A DNA stretch of 64,000 nucleotides from an uncultured Cohaesibacter sp. (lineage in GTDB: Bacteria; Pseudomonadota; Alphaproteobacteria; Rhizobiales; Cohaesibacteraceae): assembly GCF_963676485.1 (NCBI RefSeq), contig NZ_OY781114.1, forward strand, positions 1,758,501-1,822,500, in the 5' to 3' direction. Position numbers and translations under genes: made by a program. Each line of letters opens with the position of its first letter. Position 1 is the first letter of the stretch. Below the pieces are notes generated by a model that did not search any database, was not told the origin of the DNA, and saw nothing but the letters and a program-made list of their open reading frames with translations. Below, in pieces: positions 18,047 through 26,706 of this stretch.

Positions 18047-19537
18047 TCAGTCTCTGGGCAGGCTGATTTCGAAGTGCGCGCCGGGACTGCGGTCCAGAAG
18101 ACGGATCGCGCCGCCATGAGCACGGACGATTTCCGCCGCGATGGCAAGGCCCAACCCCGTGCCGCCTTTGCGCACAGAGCCCTGAAATGGCCTGAACAAA
18201 TGCGCCCGGGCACGCTCGGGAACACCCGGGCCGGTGTCCGAGACTTCAATAATCGTCTTGTCATTCTCGATTCGGGCCAGCAGATCCAGTCTGCAAATCA
18301 CCGCTTCTTCCTTGCTGCCCTGCATCACATCCACCGAGTTGCGACACAGATTCATCAAGACCCGAAACAGCTGGGCTGGGTCTGCATAGACCTCCAGATC
18401 TTTCGGAATATGGTTCGAGAAGCGAAGGCGCGAGGCGTCGGACAGATCCAGAAGGTCGCGCATTTCCTCGCCCAGTTGATACAGATTCAGGAGCCGTTTA
18501 TCTGGCGGCGCTTCTTGCGCCTTGCCGTAGGACATGACCGCGCGGGAATAATCCACGGCCCGATCCAGGGTGTCCATCAACTTGGGCACCACCCGTTGCA
18601 CGGTGGGATCGTCCAATATCGACAAGCGATCAGAAAAGAGCTGGGCCGAGGCAATGATATTGCGCAGATCATGGTTGATCTTGGAGACAGCCAGCCCGAG
18701 ATCGGCAAGGCGGCGTTGCTTATGCAGGGTGTTGGCGAGAATGCCCTCCATCTCACCAAGCTGCATCTCGATCATGCCGATTTCATCGCGCCGCTCCGAA
18801 GGCTTGATAACGGCGTTGGTATCTTCGGGGTTGGTGGTAAAGCGGGCCATATTGTCCAGCAACCCCAGTATGGGCCGCACCAGCAAGGCCCGCAGCGACA
18901 GGTAAACCAGACCGGCGGTTATCATCGAAATGACCAGCGAAAGCAGCAGGATGTTGATGGAAAAGCGAATCATGTCGCCACGGAGCCCGGTTTCGTCAAA
19001 CACCATCTCCACCATCCCCTGATTGTCCTTGGTCTGGCCGACCACACGGATGGTGCGCCCTTTGCCGAACAGCAGCGTATCAAAGGCAGCAGCGATCAGC
19101 TCGGGCGGGCTCATGGTCTGGATATCGTCGTCACGCATGATCTTGCCGGGCATATCAACCATGGCCAGCAGCCGTCGTTTGCCATGGTTTCGCAAACCAA
19201 GGGTCTGGACATTCAGGCGATTGAGCAGCTCCTGCTCGATGGCCTTGTCCTTGAGGTCATCGGAGGCATTGGTGTAGATCAGCGCAGCCACTTCTGCCAG
19301 TTCGAGCTTTCGGGTGATCCAGTCGGCACGAAATTTGGAGATAGACGGCACAAAGATCAGGATTTCACTGAGCATGACAAAGACAATGGTCAGCAACAGC
19401 AGCTTGGTTGACAATCCGAAGGCCGGATAGCCCTTCTCCTTGCCTTTGCCAGCCGATTGCTCCTTTCCCGACGGATCCATAAGGCCATGAGCCTCGCTAT
19501 CCTTCTGATTCTGCTGGTTCTGCGTCTTGTCATCCAT
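18047..19537 (-). CDS. Orphan membrane sensor histidine kinase
   Basis: Histidine kinase of 496 residues. A Gln/Lys/Glu-rich cytoplasmic tail precedes transmembrane segment 1 (about 40-62, TKLLLLTIVFVMLSEILIFV). An extracytoplasmic domain of about 130 residues and a second membrane segment (INILLLSLVISMITAG) follow, then a HAMP-like linker. The phosphoacceptor is in KINHDLRNIIASAQ, an atypical H-box with Asn before His and Leu-Arg after. The ATPase has NLCRNSVDVM, VSDTGPGVP and GTGLGLAI. ATG at 19537 has AGGG eight bases upstream. No response-regulator gene is adjacent, so its partner is unknown. Confidence 0.85.
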   Translation of the reverse strand: MDDKTQNQQNQKDSEAHGLMDPSGKEQSAGKGKEKGYPAFGLSTKLLLLTIVFVMLSEILIFVPSISKFRADWITRKLELAEVAALIYTNASDDLKDKAIEQELLNRLNVQTLGLRNHGKRRLLAMVDMPGKIMRDDDIQTMSPPELIAAAFDTLLFGKGRTIRVVGQTKDNQGMVEMVFDETGLRGDMIRFSINILLLSLVISMITAGLVYLSLRALLVRPILGLLDNMARFTTNPEDTNAVIKPSERRDEIGMIEMQLGEMEGILANTLHKQRRLADLGLAVSKINHDLRNIIASAQLFSDRLSILDDPTVQRVVPKLMDTLDRAVDYSRAVMSYGKAQEAPPDKRLLNLYQLGEEMRDLLDLSDASRLRFSNHIPKDLEVYADPAQLFRVLMNLCRNSVDVMQGSKEEAVICRLDLLARIENDKTIIEVSDTGPGVPERARAHLFRPFQGSVRKGGTGLGLAIAAEIVRAHGGAIRLLDRSPGAHFEISLPRD

Positions 19538-19848
19538 TGCAGATTGCCCTTGATCTCTTGCCCGGTTGTCTTTCCATGGTGCTGGCCTCCCGTCATGGTG
19601 GAGGATACCGATCTGAAGAATATGGCCTTTTTGAGCCATGTTAAGCCGTTATATCGAATGGGCCTATCTAATGCAGGGCTTTCGCTCCTTGGCAAGGGCT
19701 TTCCCTTGAGCGGGTTAGGTGAGCAATTGTTCACCAAGCCATGCTGCCAGCTTGGTTTATGCTCCCATTCGTGGCATTGTCCCAGATCGTTGCCTGCTTG
19801 CGCGCAGGCCAAGGCCTTTTGAGCGAATGAAGACTATTGGAGATCTAA
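19538..19848. other. Divergent region between histidine kinase and HAD gene
   Basis: About 310 bases without a gene. Apart from presumed promoters, it holds an 18-base near-perfect palindrome at 19718-19735, listed separately. Confidence 0.5.
19718..19735. promoter_or_regulatory. 18-base near-palindrome GGTGAGCAATTGTTCACC
   Basis: Both halves match as an inverted repeat except one base pair, centred on CAATTG. It lies about 115 bases before the HAD gene and 180 bases before the kinase gene. Length and symmetry fit a dimeric repressor site such as TetR or MarR type. The cognate protein is not apparent. Confidence 0.4.
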
Positions 19849-20601
19849 ATGCAAAGCGACCATGACTCCGGCGCCAATCCGCTGGACAGTTTCAGGGATA
19901 TCGACAGTTGGATCTTCGATCTAGATAACACACTCTATCCGCGTCATATTGACCTGTTTGCGCAGATGGAAGTGAAAATGAATGAATTCGTGTCCAACCT
20001 GCTGGGCCTGACGCTGGATGATGCGTCCTACCTGCGCCATAGCTACTATAAACAATATGGCACCACGCTGCGCGGCCTGATGATCGAGCATGACATAGCG
20101 CCGGATGATTTTCTGGAATATGTCCACGACATCGACCATAGCGTCGTGGAGCCGGATCCGTTGTTGGGTCAGGCCCTCTGCGCCCTGCCGGGCAAGCGCT
20201 ATATCTATACCAATGGCACCAAGGACCATGCGCGCAAAGTGTCCGAACGGCTGGGCATCACCGACTATTTCGACGAGGTGTTCGACATCGTCTGGGCGGG
20301 GTTGGAGCCCAAGCCCAATCGTGCGCCCTACGAACGGCTGCTGGCGCAAACCGGCCTCAATCCCAAACGCGCGGCCATGTTCGAGGATCTGGCGCGCAAT
20401 CTGCAGGTGCCGGCCGAGCTTGGCATGACATGCGTGCTCATTGTGCCCGACCAGATGCGGGAGGTCTTTCATGGCCGCTGGGAGGCGGAAAGCACCCAGG
20501 TGCCTCATGTCCATCATGTCACCGACAATCTGGGCCAATTTCTCAGCGATGTGCTGGGTGCCATGGGCCGTGGCGCACCGCAAGCATCGGCAAATGGCTG
20601 A
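19849..20601 (+). CDS. HAD-family pyrimidine 5'-nucleotidase
   Basis: Haloacid dehalogenase-like phosphatase, subfamily IA, of the Sdt1/pyrimidine 5'-nucleotidase group (250 residues), expected to dephosphorylate pyrimidine mononucleotides in the cytoplasm. Motif I is DLDNTLYP with the nucleophilic first Asp, motif II the Thr in YTNGTKDH, motif III the Lys in GLEPKPN, and motif IV FEDLARNL. The helical cap lies between motifs I and II. GGAG precedes the ATG by seven bases. It reads toward rpsT but a separate strong promoter precedes rpsT. Confidence 0.88.
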   Translation: MQSDHDSGANPLDSFRDIDSWIFDLDNTLYPRHIDLFAQMEVKMNEFVSNLLGLTLDDASYLRHSYYKQYGTTLRGLMIEHDIAPDDFLEYVHDIDHSVVEPDPLLGQALCALPGKRYIYTNGTKDHARKVSERLGITDYFDEVFDIVWAGLEPKPNRAPYERLLAQTGLNPKRAAMFEDLARNLQVPAELGMTCVLIVPDQMREVFHGRWEAESTQVPHVHHVTDNLGQFLSDVLGAMGRGAPQASANG

Positions 20602-20703
20602 ATGCCCAAGCATTGTAGTCAGAACAATCCGGGCGCAGAACAGGTTAATCTTTCATGAATCCGAAAAAGGCCGGTTTCTGCGCCTTTTCATCGATCAGAA
20701 CGG

Positions 20704-20732
20704 TTGACGCGGCAAACAAGTTTGACTATAAG
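20704..20732 (+). promoter_or_regulatory. Sigma-70 promoter of rpsT
   Basis: TTGACG (20704-20709) and TATAAG (20727-20732) with an ideal 17-base spacer, upstream of rpsT. Confidence 0.75.
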
Positions 20733-20825
20733 CGCGGATCAACGGGCGGCCCTCAAGTGCCGCCTTTTGCTGTCGGTATGCAGCAGAGGTCTCAAGACCT
20801 CACCCATTCATATCATTTTCGAGAA

Positions 20826-20849
20826 AGCAAAGCGCAACTCCGCTTTGCT
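20826..20849 (+). promoter_or_regulatory. Strong hairpin in the rpsT leader
   Basis: AGCAAAGCG pairs perfectly with CGCTTTGCT across a six-base loop, without a following T tract, so it is not a terminator. It is a candidate site for autoregulation by S20, which is known to repress its own synthesis in E. coli. Confidence 0.45.
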
Positions 20850-20957
20850 AAGGTTGGCTGCTCGTCCTTCCTGGCCTGTACAGACTTTGAGGGCTGTTGT
20901 GATGTAGCGGCGTGAGCGGACCGGTAAGGGTCCGCATGGAAAACAAGGATAGGCTCA

Positions 20958-21224
20958 ATGGCCAATACAGTTTCCGCCAAAAAGGCGACCCGTAAAATTG
21001 TTCGTAAGACTGCAACCAACAAAGCACGTCGTACGCGCGTTCGCACCTATATCCGTTTCGTAGAAGAAGCCATCGCTGCTGGCGATCAGGCTGCCGCTTC
21101 CGAAGCACTGCGCAAGGCACAGTCAGAAATGATGCGCGCCGTTGCCAAAGGTGTGTTTCATGCCAATACCGCTTCTCGAAAAATCTCCCGTCTGAGCAAA
21201 CGCGTTAAAGCGCTGTCTGCCTAA
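20958..21224 (+). CDS. rpsT: 30S ribosomal protein S20
   Basis: S20 of the small ribosomal subunit, binding the bottom of 16S rRNA (88 residues, typical). Very basic helical protein with [37 protein letters not shown] and the conserved end [30 protein letters not shown] precedes the ATG. It is monocistronic: a clear promoter 250 bases upstream and a terminator just after it. Location just before dnaA is common in alphaproteobacteria. Confidence 0.98.
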   Translation: MANTVSAKKATRKIVRKTATNKARRTRVRTYIRFVEEAIAAGDQAAASEALRKAQSEMMRAVAKGVFHANTASRKISRLSKRVKALSA

Positions 21225-21244
21225 GAGCGGTTTTCAATAGCTGC

Positions 21245-21270
21245 AAGCCCGGTTTTGGCCGGGCTTTTTT
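21245..21270 (+). terminator. Intrinsic terminator of rpsT
   Basis: AAGCCCGG/CCGGGCTT stem with loop TTTTGG followed by six T residues, 20 bases after the rpsT stop. Confidence 0.92.
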
Positions 21271-21375
21271 ATGGTGACAGGCCAGAAACGTCATAAAATG
21301 GTAATATGGATCGATAGTTGAAACGAATCTCGGCAGATCGCTCCCCTTTTGGCCAACAAATCCAAAAACACATAT

Positions 21376-21413
21376 TTTTCAAAGTCTTGAGAAAAAAATC
21401 GAGGCTTTGAAAA
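21376..21413. repeat. Inverted repeat TTTTCAAAG ... CTTTGAAAA
   Basis: Perfect nine-base arms (21376-21384 and 21405-21413) separated by 20 bases within the AT-rich gap upstream of the rhodanese-dnaA genes. Meaning unknown. Confidence 0.4.
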
Positions 21414-21911
21414 TTTGTGGTAGCGATTCTTTTTCTGGTCAATATCGGAGTCGATAAAAAAAAATTCCGATGCAATGAATCTGCATAATGTTACCGTTCG
21501 GTGACAGAATCCAAAGAGTCGCAAAGGGATAGCCCGGTCAAGAGAAAATTGGCAAAATTCGCCCGGTTTGCTTGAGGCCATTGAGGACAAAGAATCTGAT
21601 TTCGTTCTTCTTGCACGCCCCCCTCCGGCTGTGTATGGTCGGATATCGCAGGAACATGGTTGGTATAAAAGAGCAAAAAGCCAGAAGGCATTTTTGAAAT
21701 CAAAATTGGCGACCATGGCGGGAATGCGACATTTCAATGAGAGGGCATTTGGGCCTTACCATCTTGTGGGCAGCAAGGTGTATGGTTGGTTTCCCAGATT
21801 CTTGCCGTGTCGGTGCACGGGCCGCATCCAAAGCGCGGCCATGCCCATGGACAGGGTCATGCAATACCATCATCTGGTGGCACGAAGTCACCCGAACAGG
21901 AGTGTTTGTCT

Positions 21912-22352
21912 TTGAGTAAATCGGCATCTTACGCAGGCGACATCGACGTTCTGACTGCCTGGAAGACCCTGTCTCAGGATCCTCACGCCATACTCGTAGA
22001 CGTACGTACCCACGCAGAATGGTCCTATGTCGGAATTCCGATGCTGGACCAGCCTGATCGCGAGGTGCTTCTGGTGGAATGGCTCTCTTATCCCGAGATG
22101 AGCGTTCATGGCGATTTTGCCGAGCGGCTGTTAGCAGAGCTTGAAAGCCGGAATGTGGCAAAGGACAGCCCGATCTATTTTCTGTGTCGCTCTGGCGTCC
22201 GCTCCCAACATGCAGCAATCGAGATGACACCGAAATGGGATGGTCCTTGCTATAATGTGGCCTCGGGTTTTGAAGGCGATATGGATGACGCGTTGCACCG
22301 ATCCAGTTGCAACGGATGGAAGCACGCCGGGTTACCCTGGCGACAATTCTAA
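21912..22352 (+). CDS. Rhodanese-like domain protein
   Basis: Single rhodanese domain of 146 residues, a sulfurtransferase fold. The first half carries LVDVRTHAEWSYVGIP, and the active loop is CRSGVRS with the persulfide-forming Cys. The first codon is uncertain: the TTG at 21912 has AGGAG nine bases before it, while upstream in-frame ATG at 21786 would add a tail unlike the family. The next gene is dnaA, about 190 bases downstream in the same direction. Substrate unknown. Confidence 0.82.
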   Translation: MSKSASYAGDIDVLTAWKTLSQDPHAILVDVRTHAEWSYVGIPMLDQPDREVLLVEWLSYPEMSVHGDFAERLLAELESRNVAKDSPIYFLCRSGVRSQHAAIEMTPKWDGPCYNVASGFEGDMDDALHRSSCNGWKHAGLPWRQF

Positions 22353-22375
22353 GCGTTTTTCGGAATATTTTCGAA

Positions 22376-22404
22376 TTGCCCAAACCGGTAGCTTGGAATA
22401 AAAA
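22376..22404 (+). promoter_or_regulatory. Candidate promoter of dnaA
   Basis: TTGCCC (22376-22381) and TAAAAA (22399-22404) with a 17-base spacer, about 140 bases before the dnaA start. Match is moderate. Confidence 0.3.
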
Positions 22405-22545
22405 ATTCAAATTGGCTGCAATCAAGAAGCGAGAGATAAACTCACCAGAATTGCGGCTTATCAAGGAAACAGCTGTTTTTGGCGGCTATTAGGCTAGAAC
22501 AACAAGATGACAATACAGCAGACGGCCACAAAGGGAAATGTTGAC

Positions 22546-24027
22546 ATGGAGATGAGTGCGGCGACTCATCAAGCTTTTCCCGAGGCTGACTCCCGAAAAG
22601 AGGAGCCTTCGGTGAAAGTGGGCAAAGAAGAATGGGAACGCGTGAAGAAAAGACTGCGCGCGGAACTCGGTGAAGACGTATTTTCGAGCTGGTTTGCCAG
22701 TGTAGAAATTGAGGATGAGCAGAACGGACTGGTTATTCTTTCCGTTTCAACCCGTTTCCTCAAATCCTGGATTCAGTCGCATTATGGCGATCTTCTGATG
22801 GCGCTCTGGCGCGAGGAATGCGAGCAAGTGCGCCGCATTGACCTTTATGTGCGCGGCGCTGTGCGTCCCAAGACCGTACAGAACAAGGCTCCGGCCAAAT
22901 CTTCGGACTCCTCCAGCAAAGACTCCGGTTTTGCACGTCCTTCGGCAGCGGCTGCCATGGGGCAGGAGCAGGACAAGCTTGGCGGCTCCCCTCTGGACCC
23001 GCGCCTGACGTTCGAAACCTTTGTTGTTGGTCAATCCAACACGCTGGCCCACGCGGCGGCCAAACAGGTGGCCATGGCCCAGCCCGGTCAGCCGGTATCC
23101 TTCAATCCGCTCTTCCTGCATGCCTCTGTTGGTCTGGGCAAGACCCATCTGTTGCAGGCGATTGCATGGGAAGCGAAGAAATCGAACCCGACCGCCCGTG
23201 TGCTCTATCTGACCGCCGAACGCTTCATGTATAGCTTTGTTCAGGCGCTGAAGAGCCAGGCGGCCATCGATTTCAAGGATACGCTCAGAGATATCGACAT
23301 TCTGCTGATCGATGACCTGCAGTTCCTTCAGGGCAAGAGCATCCAGCAGGAATTCTGCCATACGCTCAACAGCCTTATTGACGGAGCCCGTCAGGTGGTC
23401 GTTGCAGCTGATCGCCCTCCGGTCGAACTGGAAAGCCTTGACGAACGCGTCCGCTCGCGTCTGGCCGGTGGCCTGGTCAGCGAATTGCAGCCGCTTGAGA
23501 AAGAGTTGCGTCGGTCCATCCTGTCCGATCGCGCCACGCAGGCTGCGCGCCGGGATCCGAACCTGACCATTCCGGAGCTGGTGCTTGATCATGTGGCAGG
23601 CATTATCCGCTCCAACGGGCGTGATCTGGACGGTGCATTCAACCGCCTGATGGCACACAACCAGCTGACAGGGGCTCCGATCTCCATAGAGATGGCCGAA
23701 CAGGCGCTCAAGGATCTGATCCGCTCCAAGGAACCGCGCCGCATTCGCATCGAGGATATTCAGCGCGTTGTTTCCAAGCACTATAATGTATCCCGCTCGG
23801 ATCTTCTGTCTTCTCGCCGGACCCGCACCATCGTGCGCCCGCGCCAGATTGCAATGTATCTCTCCAAAATGCTGACCCCGCGCTCCCTGCCGGAAATCGG
23901 TCGTCGTTTTGGCGGTAGGGACCACACCACGGTTCTGCATGCGGTGCGCAAGATCGAAGAGTTGGCTTCTTCGGACAACACCTTGCAGCAGGAAATTGAA
24001 ATGCTGAAACGGAACATCTCCGAATAG
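22546..24027 (+). CDS. dnaA: Chromosomal replication initiator DnaA
   Basis: ATP-dependent initiator that binds DnaA boxes and melts the origin (493 residues from this start). Domain I (about 25-95) includes [12 protein letters not shown]; a Ser/Lys linker (domain II) follows. The AAA+ domain III starts at NPRLTF-like [12 protein letters not shown] with Walker A GLGKTH, Walker [10 protein letters not shown] and sensor RSRLAGG. Domain IV has the signature [11 protein letters not shown] that contacts DNA. ATG at 22546 is preferred because AAAGGGAA lies eight bases upstream; ATG at 22507, 13 codons earlier, has a poor site. dnaN, recF and gyrB follow, as in many bacteria. Confidence 0.97.
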   Translation: MEMSAATHQAFPEADSRKEEPSVKVGKEEWERVKKRLRAELGEDVFSSWFASVEIEDEQNGLVILSVSTRFLKSWIQSHYGDLLMALWREECEQVRRIDLYVRGAVRPKTVQNKAPAKSSDSSSKDSGFARPSAAAAMGQEQDKLGGSPLDPRLTFETFVVGQSNTLAHAAAKQVAMAQPGQPVSFNPLFLHASVGLGKTHLLQAIAWEAKKSNPTARVLYLTAERFMYSFVQALKSQAAIDFKDTLRDIDILLIDDLQFLQGKSIQQEFCHTLNSLIDGARQVVVAADRPPVELESLDERVRSRLAGGLVSELQPLEKELRRSILSDRATQAARRDPNLTIPELVLDHVAGIIRSNGRDLDGAFNRLMAHNQLTGAPISIEMAEQALKDLIRSKEPRRIRIEDIQRVVSKHYNVSRSDLLSSRRTRTIVRPRQIAMYLSKMLTPRSLPEIGRRFGGRDHTTVLHAVRKIEELASSDNTLQQEIEMLKRNISE

Positions 24028-24093
24028 CGGTTCCGACAGGCATTGCACTTGAACATGCAGGCGAATTGCCGCTGACATGTGGAAGAAATATGA

Positions 24094-24123
24094 GGGGATC
24101 GCACCAGAATCGGGTCGATCCCC
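24094..24123 (+). repeat. Hairpin between dnaA and dnaN
   Basis: GGGGATCG/CGATCCCC perfect eight-base-pair stem with a 14-base loop, 66 bases after the dnaA stop. The following T tract is weak, so it may be a leaky terminator or a stabilising structure. Confidence 0.45.
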
Positions 24124-24222
24124 TTGCCTTATCAGGGAAGAAGGGTCAAAGTTGCTTCCCCGCCATTGCAGGGCATGGTATGGGCACTATGAGTTCATGT
24201 ATTGATGTAGGGAATTTGGGAT

Positions 24223-25341
24223 ATGAAAGTCACTCTCGAACGGGCAACCCTTTTGAAGTCGCTAAACCATGTCCATCGGGTTGTTGAACGGCGTAATACT
24301 ATTCCGATCCTGTCCAATGTGATGCTGCGCGCAGAAGGAGGCGATCTGGTTTTCAAGGCAACCGACCTTGATCTGGAAGTCTTGGAAACGGCGCCGGCGA
24401 TGGTAGAGATCGGTGGTGCGACCACCGTTCCGGCGCACATGCTGTATGACATCGTGCGCAAACTGCCCGACGGATCGCAGGTAACGCTGGAAACCAACGA
24501 AGAACAGACAGCCTTGGCTATCATTGCTGGCCGCGCCCACTTTACCTTGCAGATCCTGCCGGTCACGGATTTCCCGGACATTACGGCTGGTGAATTTTCT
24601 CATAATTTCACCATTCCTGCGCTGGATCTGAAGAAGTTGATCGATCACACCCAGTTTGCGATCTCGACCGAAGAAACCCGCTATTATCTCAACGGTATCT
24701 ATGTGCACAGCCTTGATATTGATGGCGCATCGGTATTGCGCGCGGTTGCCACGGATGGTCACCGTCTGGCACAAGCCCAGTTGCCCGCGCCCGCTGGCGC
24801 TCAGGGCATGCCGGGGGTTATCGTTCCGCGCAAGACCGTCTCGGAAGTGCAGAAGCTGATCGAAGATCCGGAAGCCAACATCGCCGTTGAACTGTCTGAG
24901 ACCAAGATTCGCCTGACAATCGGTCCGGTGGTTCTGACCTCCAAGCTGATTGATGGCACCTTCCCGGACTATGAAAAGGTCATTCCGAAGGGCAACGACA
25001 AGGTTATGAAGATTGAAAATGCCTTGTTCGCTCAGGCCGTTGACCGTGTATCGACCGTGTCCAACGAACGCGGCCGCGCCGTCAAACTCAGCCTGCAGCC
25101 CAACAGCCTGGTGCTTTCGGTTTCCAACCCGGATTCCGGCACGGCGACCGATGAGTTGACTGTCGAATATGAATCCGATCCGATGGAAATCGGCTTTAAT
25201 GCCCGCTATCTGCTGGACATCACCAACCAGTTGGAAAGCGACAGCGCGCAATTCCGTCTGGCCGATTCCGGCTCACCGACGCTCATTCAGGACGATGGCG
25301 ACAACAACACGCTCTATGTGCTGATGCCGATGCGCGTTTAG
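24223..25341 (+). CDS. dnaN: DNA polymerase III beta sliding clamp
   Basis: Ring-forming processivity clamp of the replicase (372 residues, normal). Three repeated clamp domains can be followed: MKVTLERATLLKSLNHVHRVVERRNTIPIL at the start, the middle with FAISTEETRYYLNGIYVH and ATDGHRLAQAQ, and the C-terminal domain ending DDGDNNTLYVLMPMRV. The ending MPMRV/MRL is the hydrophobic-pocket tail of clamps. GGGAT lies just before the ATG. It lies about 195 bases after dnaA, and a terminator follows before recF. Confidence 0.97.
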   Translation: MKVTLERATLLKSLNHVHRVVERRNTIPILSNVMLRAEGGDLVFKATDLDLEVLETAPAMVEIGGATTVPAHMLYDIVRKLPDGSQVTLETNEEQTALAIIAGRAHFTLQILPVTDFPDITAGEFSHNFTIPALDLKKLIDHTQFAISTEETRYYLNGIYVHSLDIDGASVLRAVATDGHRLAQAQLPAPAGAQGMPGVIVPRKTVSEVQKLIEDPEANIAVELSETKIRLTIGPVVLTSKLIDGTFPDYEKVIPKGNDKVMKIENALFAQAVDRVSTVSNERGRAVKLSLQPNSLVLSVSNPDSGTATDELTVEYESDPMEIGFNARYLLDITNQLESDSAQFRLADSGSPTLIQDDGDNNTLYVLMPMRV

Positions 25342-25379
25342 CAGGGCCTGAAGGCTTGCTAAATAAGTGAAAGATGCAT

Positions 25380-25412
25380 GGGGCATTTCAATTCGAAATG
25401 CCCTATTCTTTT
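25380..25412 (+). terminator. Intrinsic terminator of dnaN
   Basis: GGGCATTTC/GAAATGCCC nine-base-pair stem with a five-base loop followed by TATTCTTTT, about 40 bases after the dnaN stop. Confidence 0.8.
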
Positions 25413-25481
25413 GCCAATGTGATTCTTTCTGCTGCATCCAGCCTCAAGTGAGCGGCAGAGTGTTCCTTACTCGAAGGATAT

Positions 25482-26684
25482 GTGGCCTTGAATACAGCTT
25501 CGATCTGCCCTGACCCGACTGCCCAGCTTCAGCGGCCTGTCGACAGGGTCACGGTCGCATCGATCAATCTGGCCAATTTTCGCAATTATGCATCCCTCAG
25601 CCTCGCCCTTGATGGCAAGCATGTCGTGCTGACAGGTGCAAACGGCTCTGGCAAGACCAATCTGCTTGAAGCCGTTTCCTTTCTCTCCCCCGGACGAGGC
25701 CTGAGGCGCGTTGCCTATCCTGAAATTGCACGGGAGCAATCGGGGGAAGGCAGTTGGGCCGTTTCTGTTACGCTCGACACCCCCTCTGGCGACATCAAGC
25801 TGGGCACCGGATTGCAGCCGGGCCCGGACGGCGGACTGCAACGGCGCATCCGTATCAATGGTGCCACGGCCAAATCGGCCGAAAGTCTGTCCGATCATGT
25901 TTCCGTGCTGTGGTTGACGCCACAGATGGACAGCCTGTTTACCGGCGCGGCCTCCGAGCGGCGCAAATGGCTGGACCGGATGGTACTGGCCATCGACAAA
26001 ACCCATGGCACACGCGTCAACGCTTTTGAAAAGGCCATGCGACAGCGCAACCGCCTGCTAGATGAAGCCCCCCATGAGACCGTCTGGCTTGACGGGATCG
26101 AGGCACAGATGGCCGAATTCGGCTCTGCCATTGCCACCGCGCGGGCAGAATTGATTGCGCTACTGAACCGCTCCTTGTCGATTTTGCATGGCGAGGATGG
26201 ATCAACGGCCTTTCCCAATGCATTGCTCGATCTTGATGGGCAGTTGGAAAGCGAGGCCTTCTCGCGCCCGGCCATTGAAAGTGAAGAGCATTATCGCTCG
26301 GTGCTACGCCAAGGCAGGGCGCGAGATCGTGCCGCCGGGCGCACATTGACCGGCCCCCATCGCTCCGATCTGCTGGTGCGCCATGGCCCCAAAGACATGC
26401 CGGCGGCCAAATGCTCTACCGGTGAGCAGAAAGCCCTGCTGCTGGGCATTGTGCTCGCTCATGCCCATCTGGTCTCCGAGAGGGCTGGACGCACGCCTCT
26501 GGTGCTTCTGGACGAAGTTGCAGCCCATCTGGACGAGACGCGGAGGCTGGCCCTGTTCGATCTTCTGGACCGACTTGGCTGTCAGGCTTTCGTCACAGGA
26601 ACGGATGATAGAATCTTTTTACCACTGGGAGAACGTGCAGAACGTTTTAACGTTTCCTGTGGTACAATTCTTCCTCTAGAGTAA
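25482..26684 (+). CDS. recF: DNA replication and repair protein RecF
   Basis: SMC-like ATPase of 400 residues that helps load RecA at gaps. Walker A is GANGSGKTN near residue 52, the ABC signature CSTGEQKALLLG near 308, and Walker B LVLLDEVAAHLD near 340. LANFRNYASL is the usual RecF start region. The initiation codon is uncertain: GTG at 25482 is only three bases after AAGGA, and TTG at 25488 has nine-base spacing; no ATG fits. Located between dnaN and a cytochrome c gene, in the common dnaA-dnaN-recF-gyrB order. Confidence 0.94.
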   Translation: MALNTASICPDPTAQLQRPVDRVTVASINLANFRNYASLSLALDGKHVVLTGANGSGKTNLLEAVSFLSPGRGLRRVAYPEIAREQSGEGSWAVSVTLDTPSGDIKLGTGLQPGPDGGLQRRIRINGATAKSAESLSDHVSVLWLTPQMDSLFTGAASERRKWLDRMVLAIDKTHGTRVNAFEKAMRQRNRLLDEAPHETVWLDGIEAQMAEFGSAIATARAELIALLNRSLSILHGEDGSTAFPNALLDLDGQLESEAFSRPAIESEEHYRSVLRQGRARDRAAGRTLTGPHRSDLLVRHGPKDMPAAKCSTGEQKALLLGIVLAHAHLVSERAGRTPLVLLDEVAAHLDETRRLALFDLLDRLGCQAFVTGTDDRIFLPLGERAERFNVSCGTILPLE

Positions 26685-26706
26685 GACATCAAGAAGCGGG
26701 GCTATT

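Larger units (their letters stand above)
20602..20957. other. rpsT promoter and structured leader
   Basis: About 355 bases containing the promoter at 20704-20732 and a leader of roughly 220 bases with three hairpins: GGCGG/CCGCC near 20743-20762, GAGGTCT/AGACCTC near 20786-20801, and the strong stem at 20826-20849. No coding region was seen. Confidence 0.6.
21225..21911. other. Gene-free stretch between rpsT and rhodanese
   Basis: About 690 bases, the longest gap of the window. It starts with the rpsT terminator. The part 21280-21500 is AT-rich and has an inverted repeat at 21376-21413. I looked for clustered DnaA boxes because dnaA is nearby and saw none. Open frames on both strands look random. 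Confidence 0.5.

Noticed and set aside
21568-21915. Plus-strand frame of about 115 codons before the rhodanese gene
   Set aside because: Composition is unlike a real protein, no ribosome site, and the frame ends at the rhodanese start.
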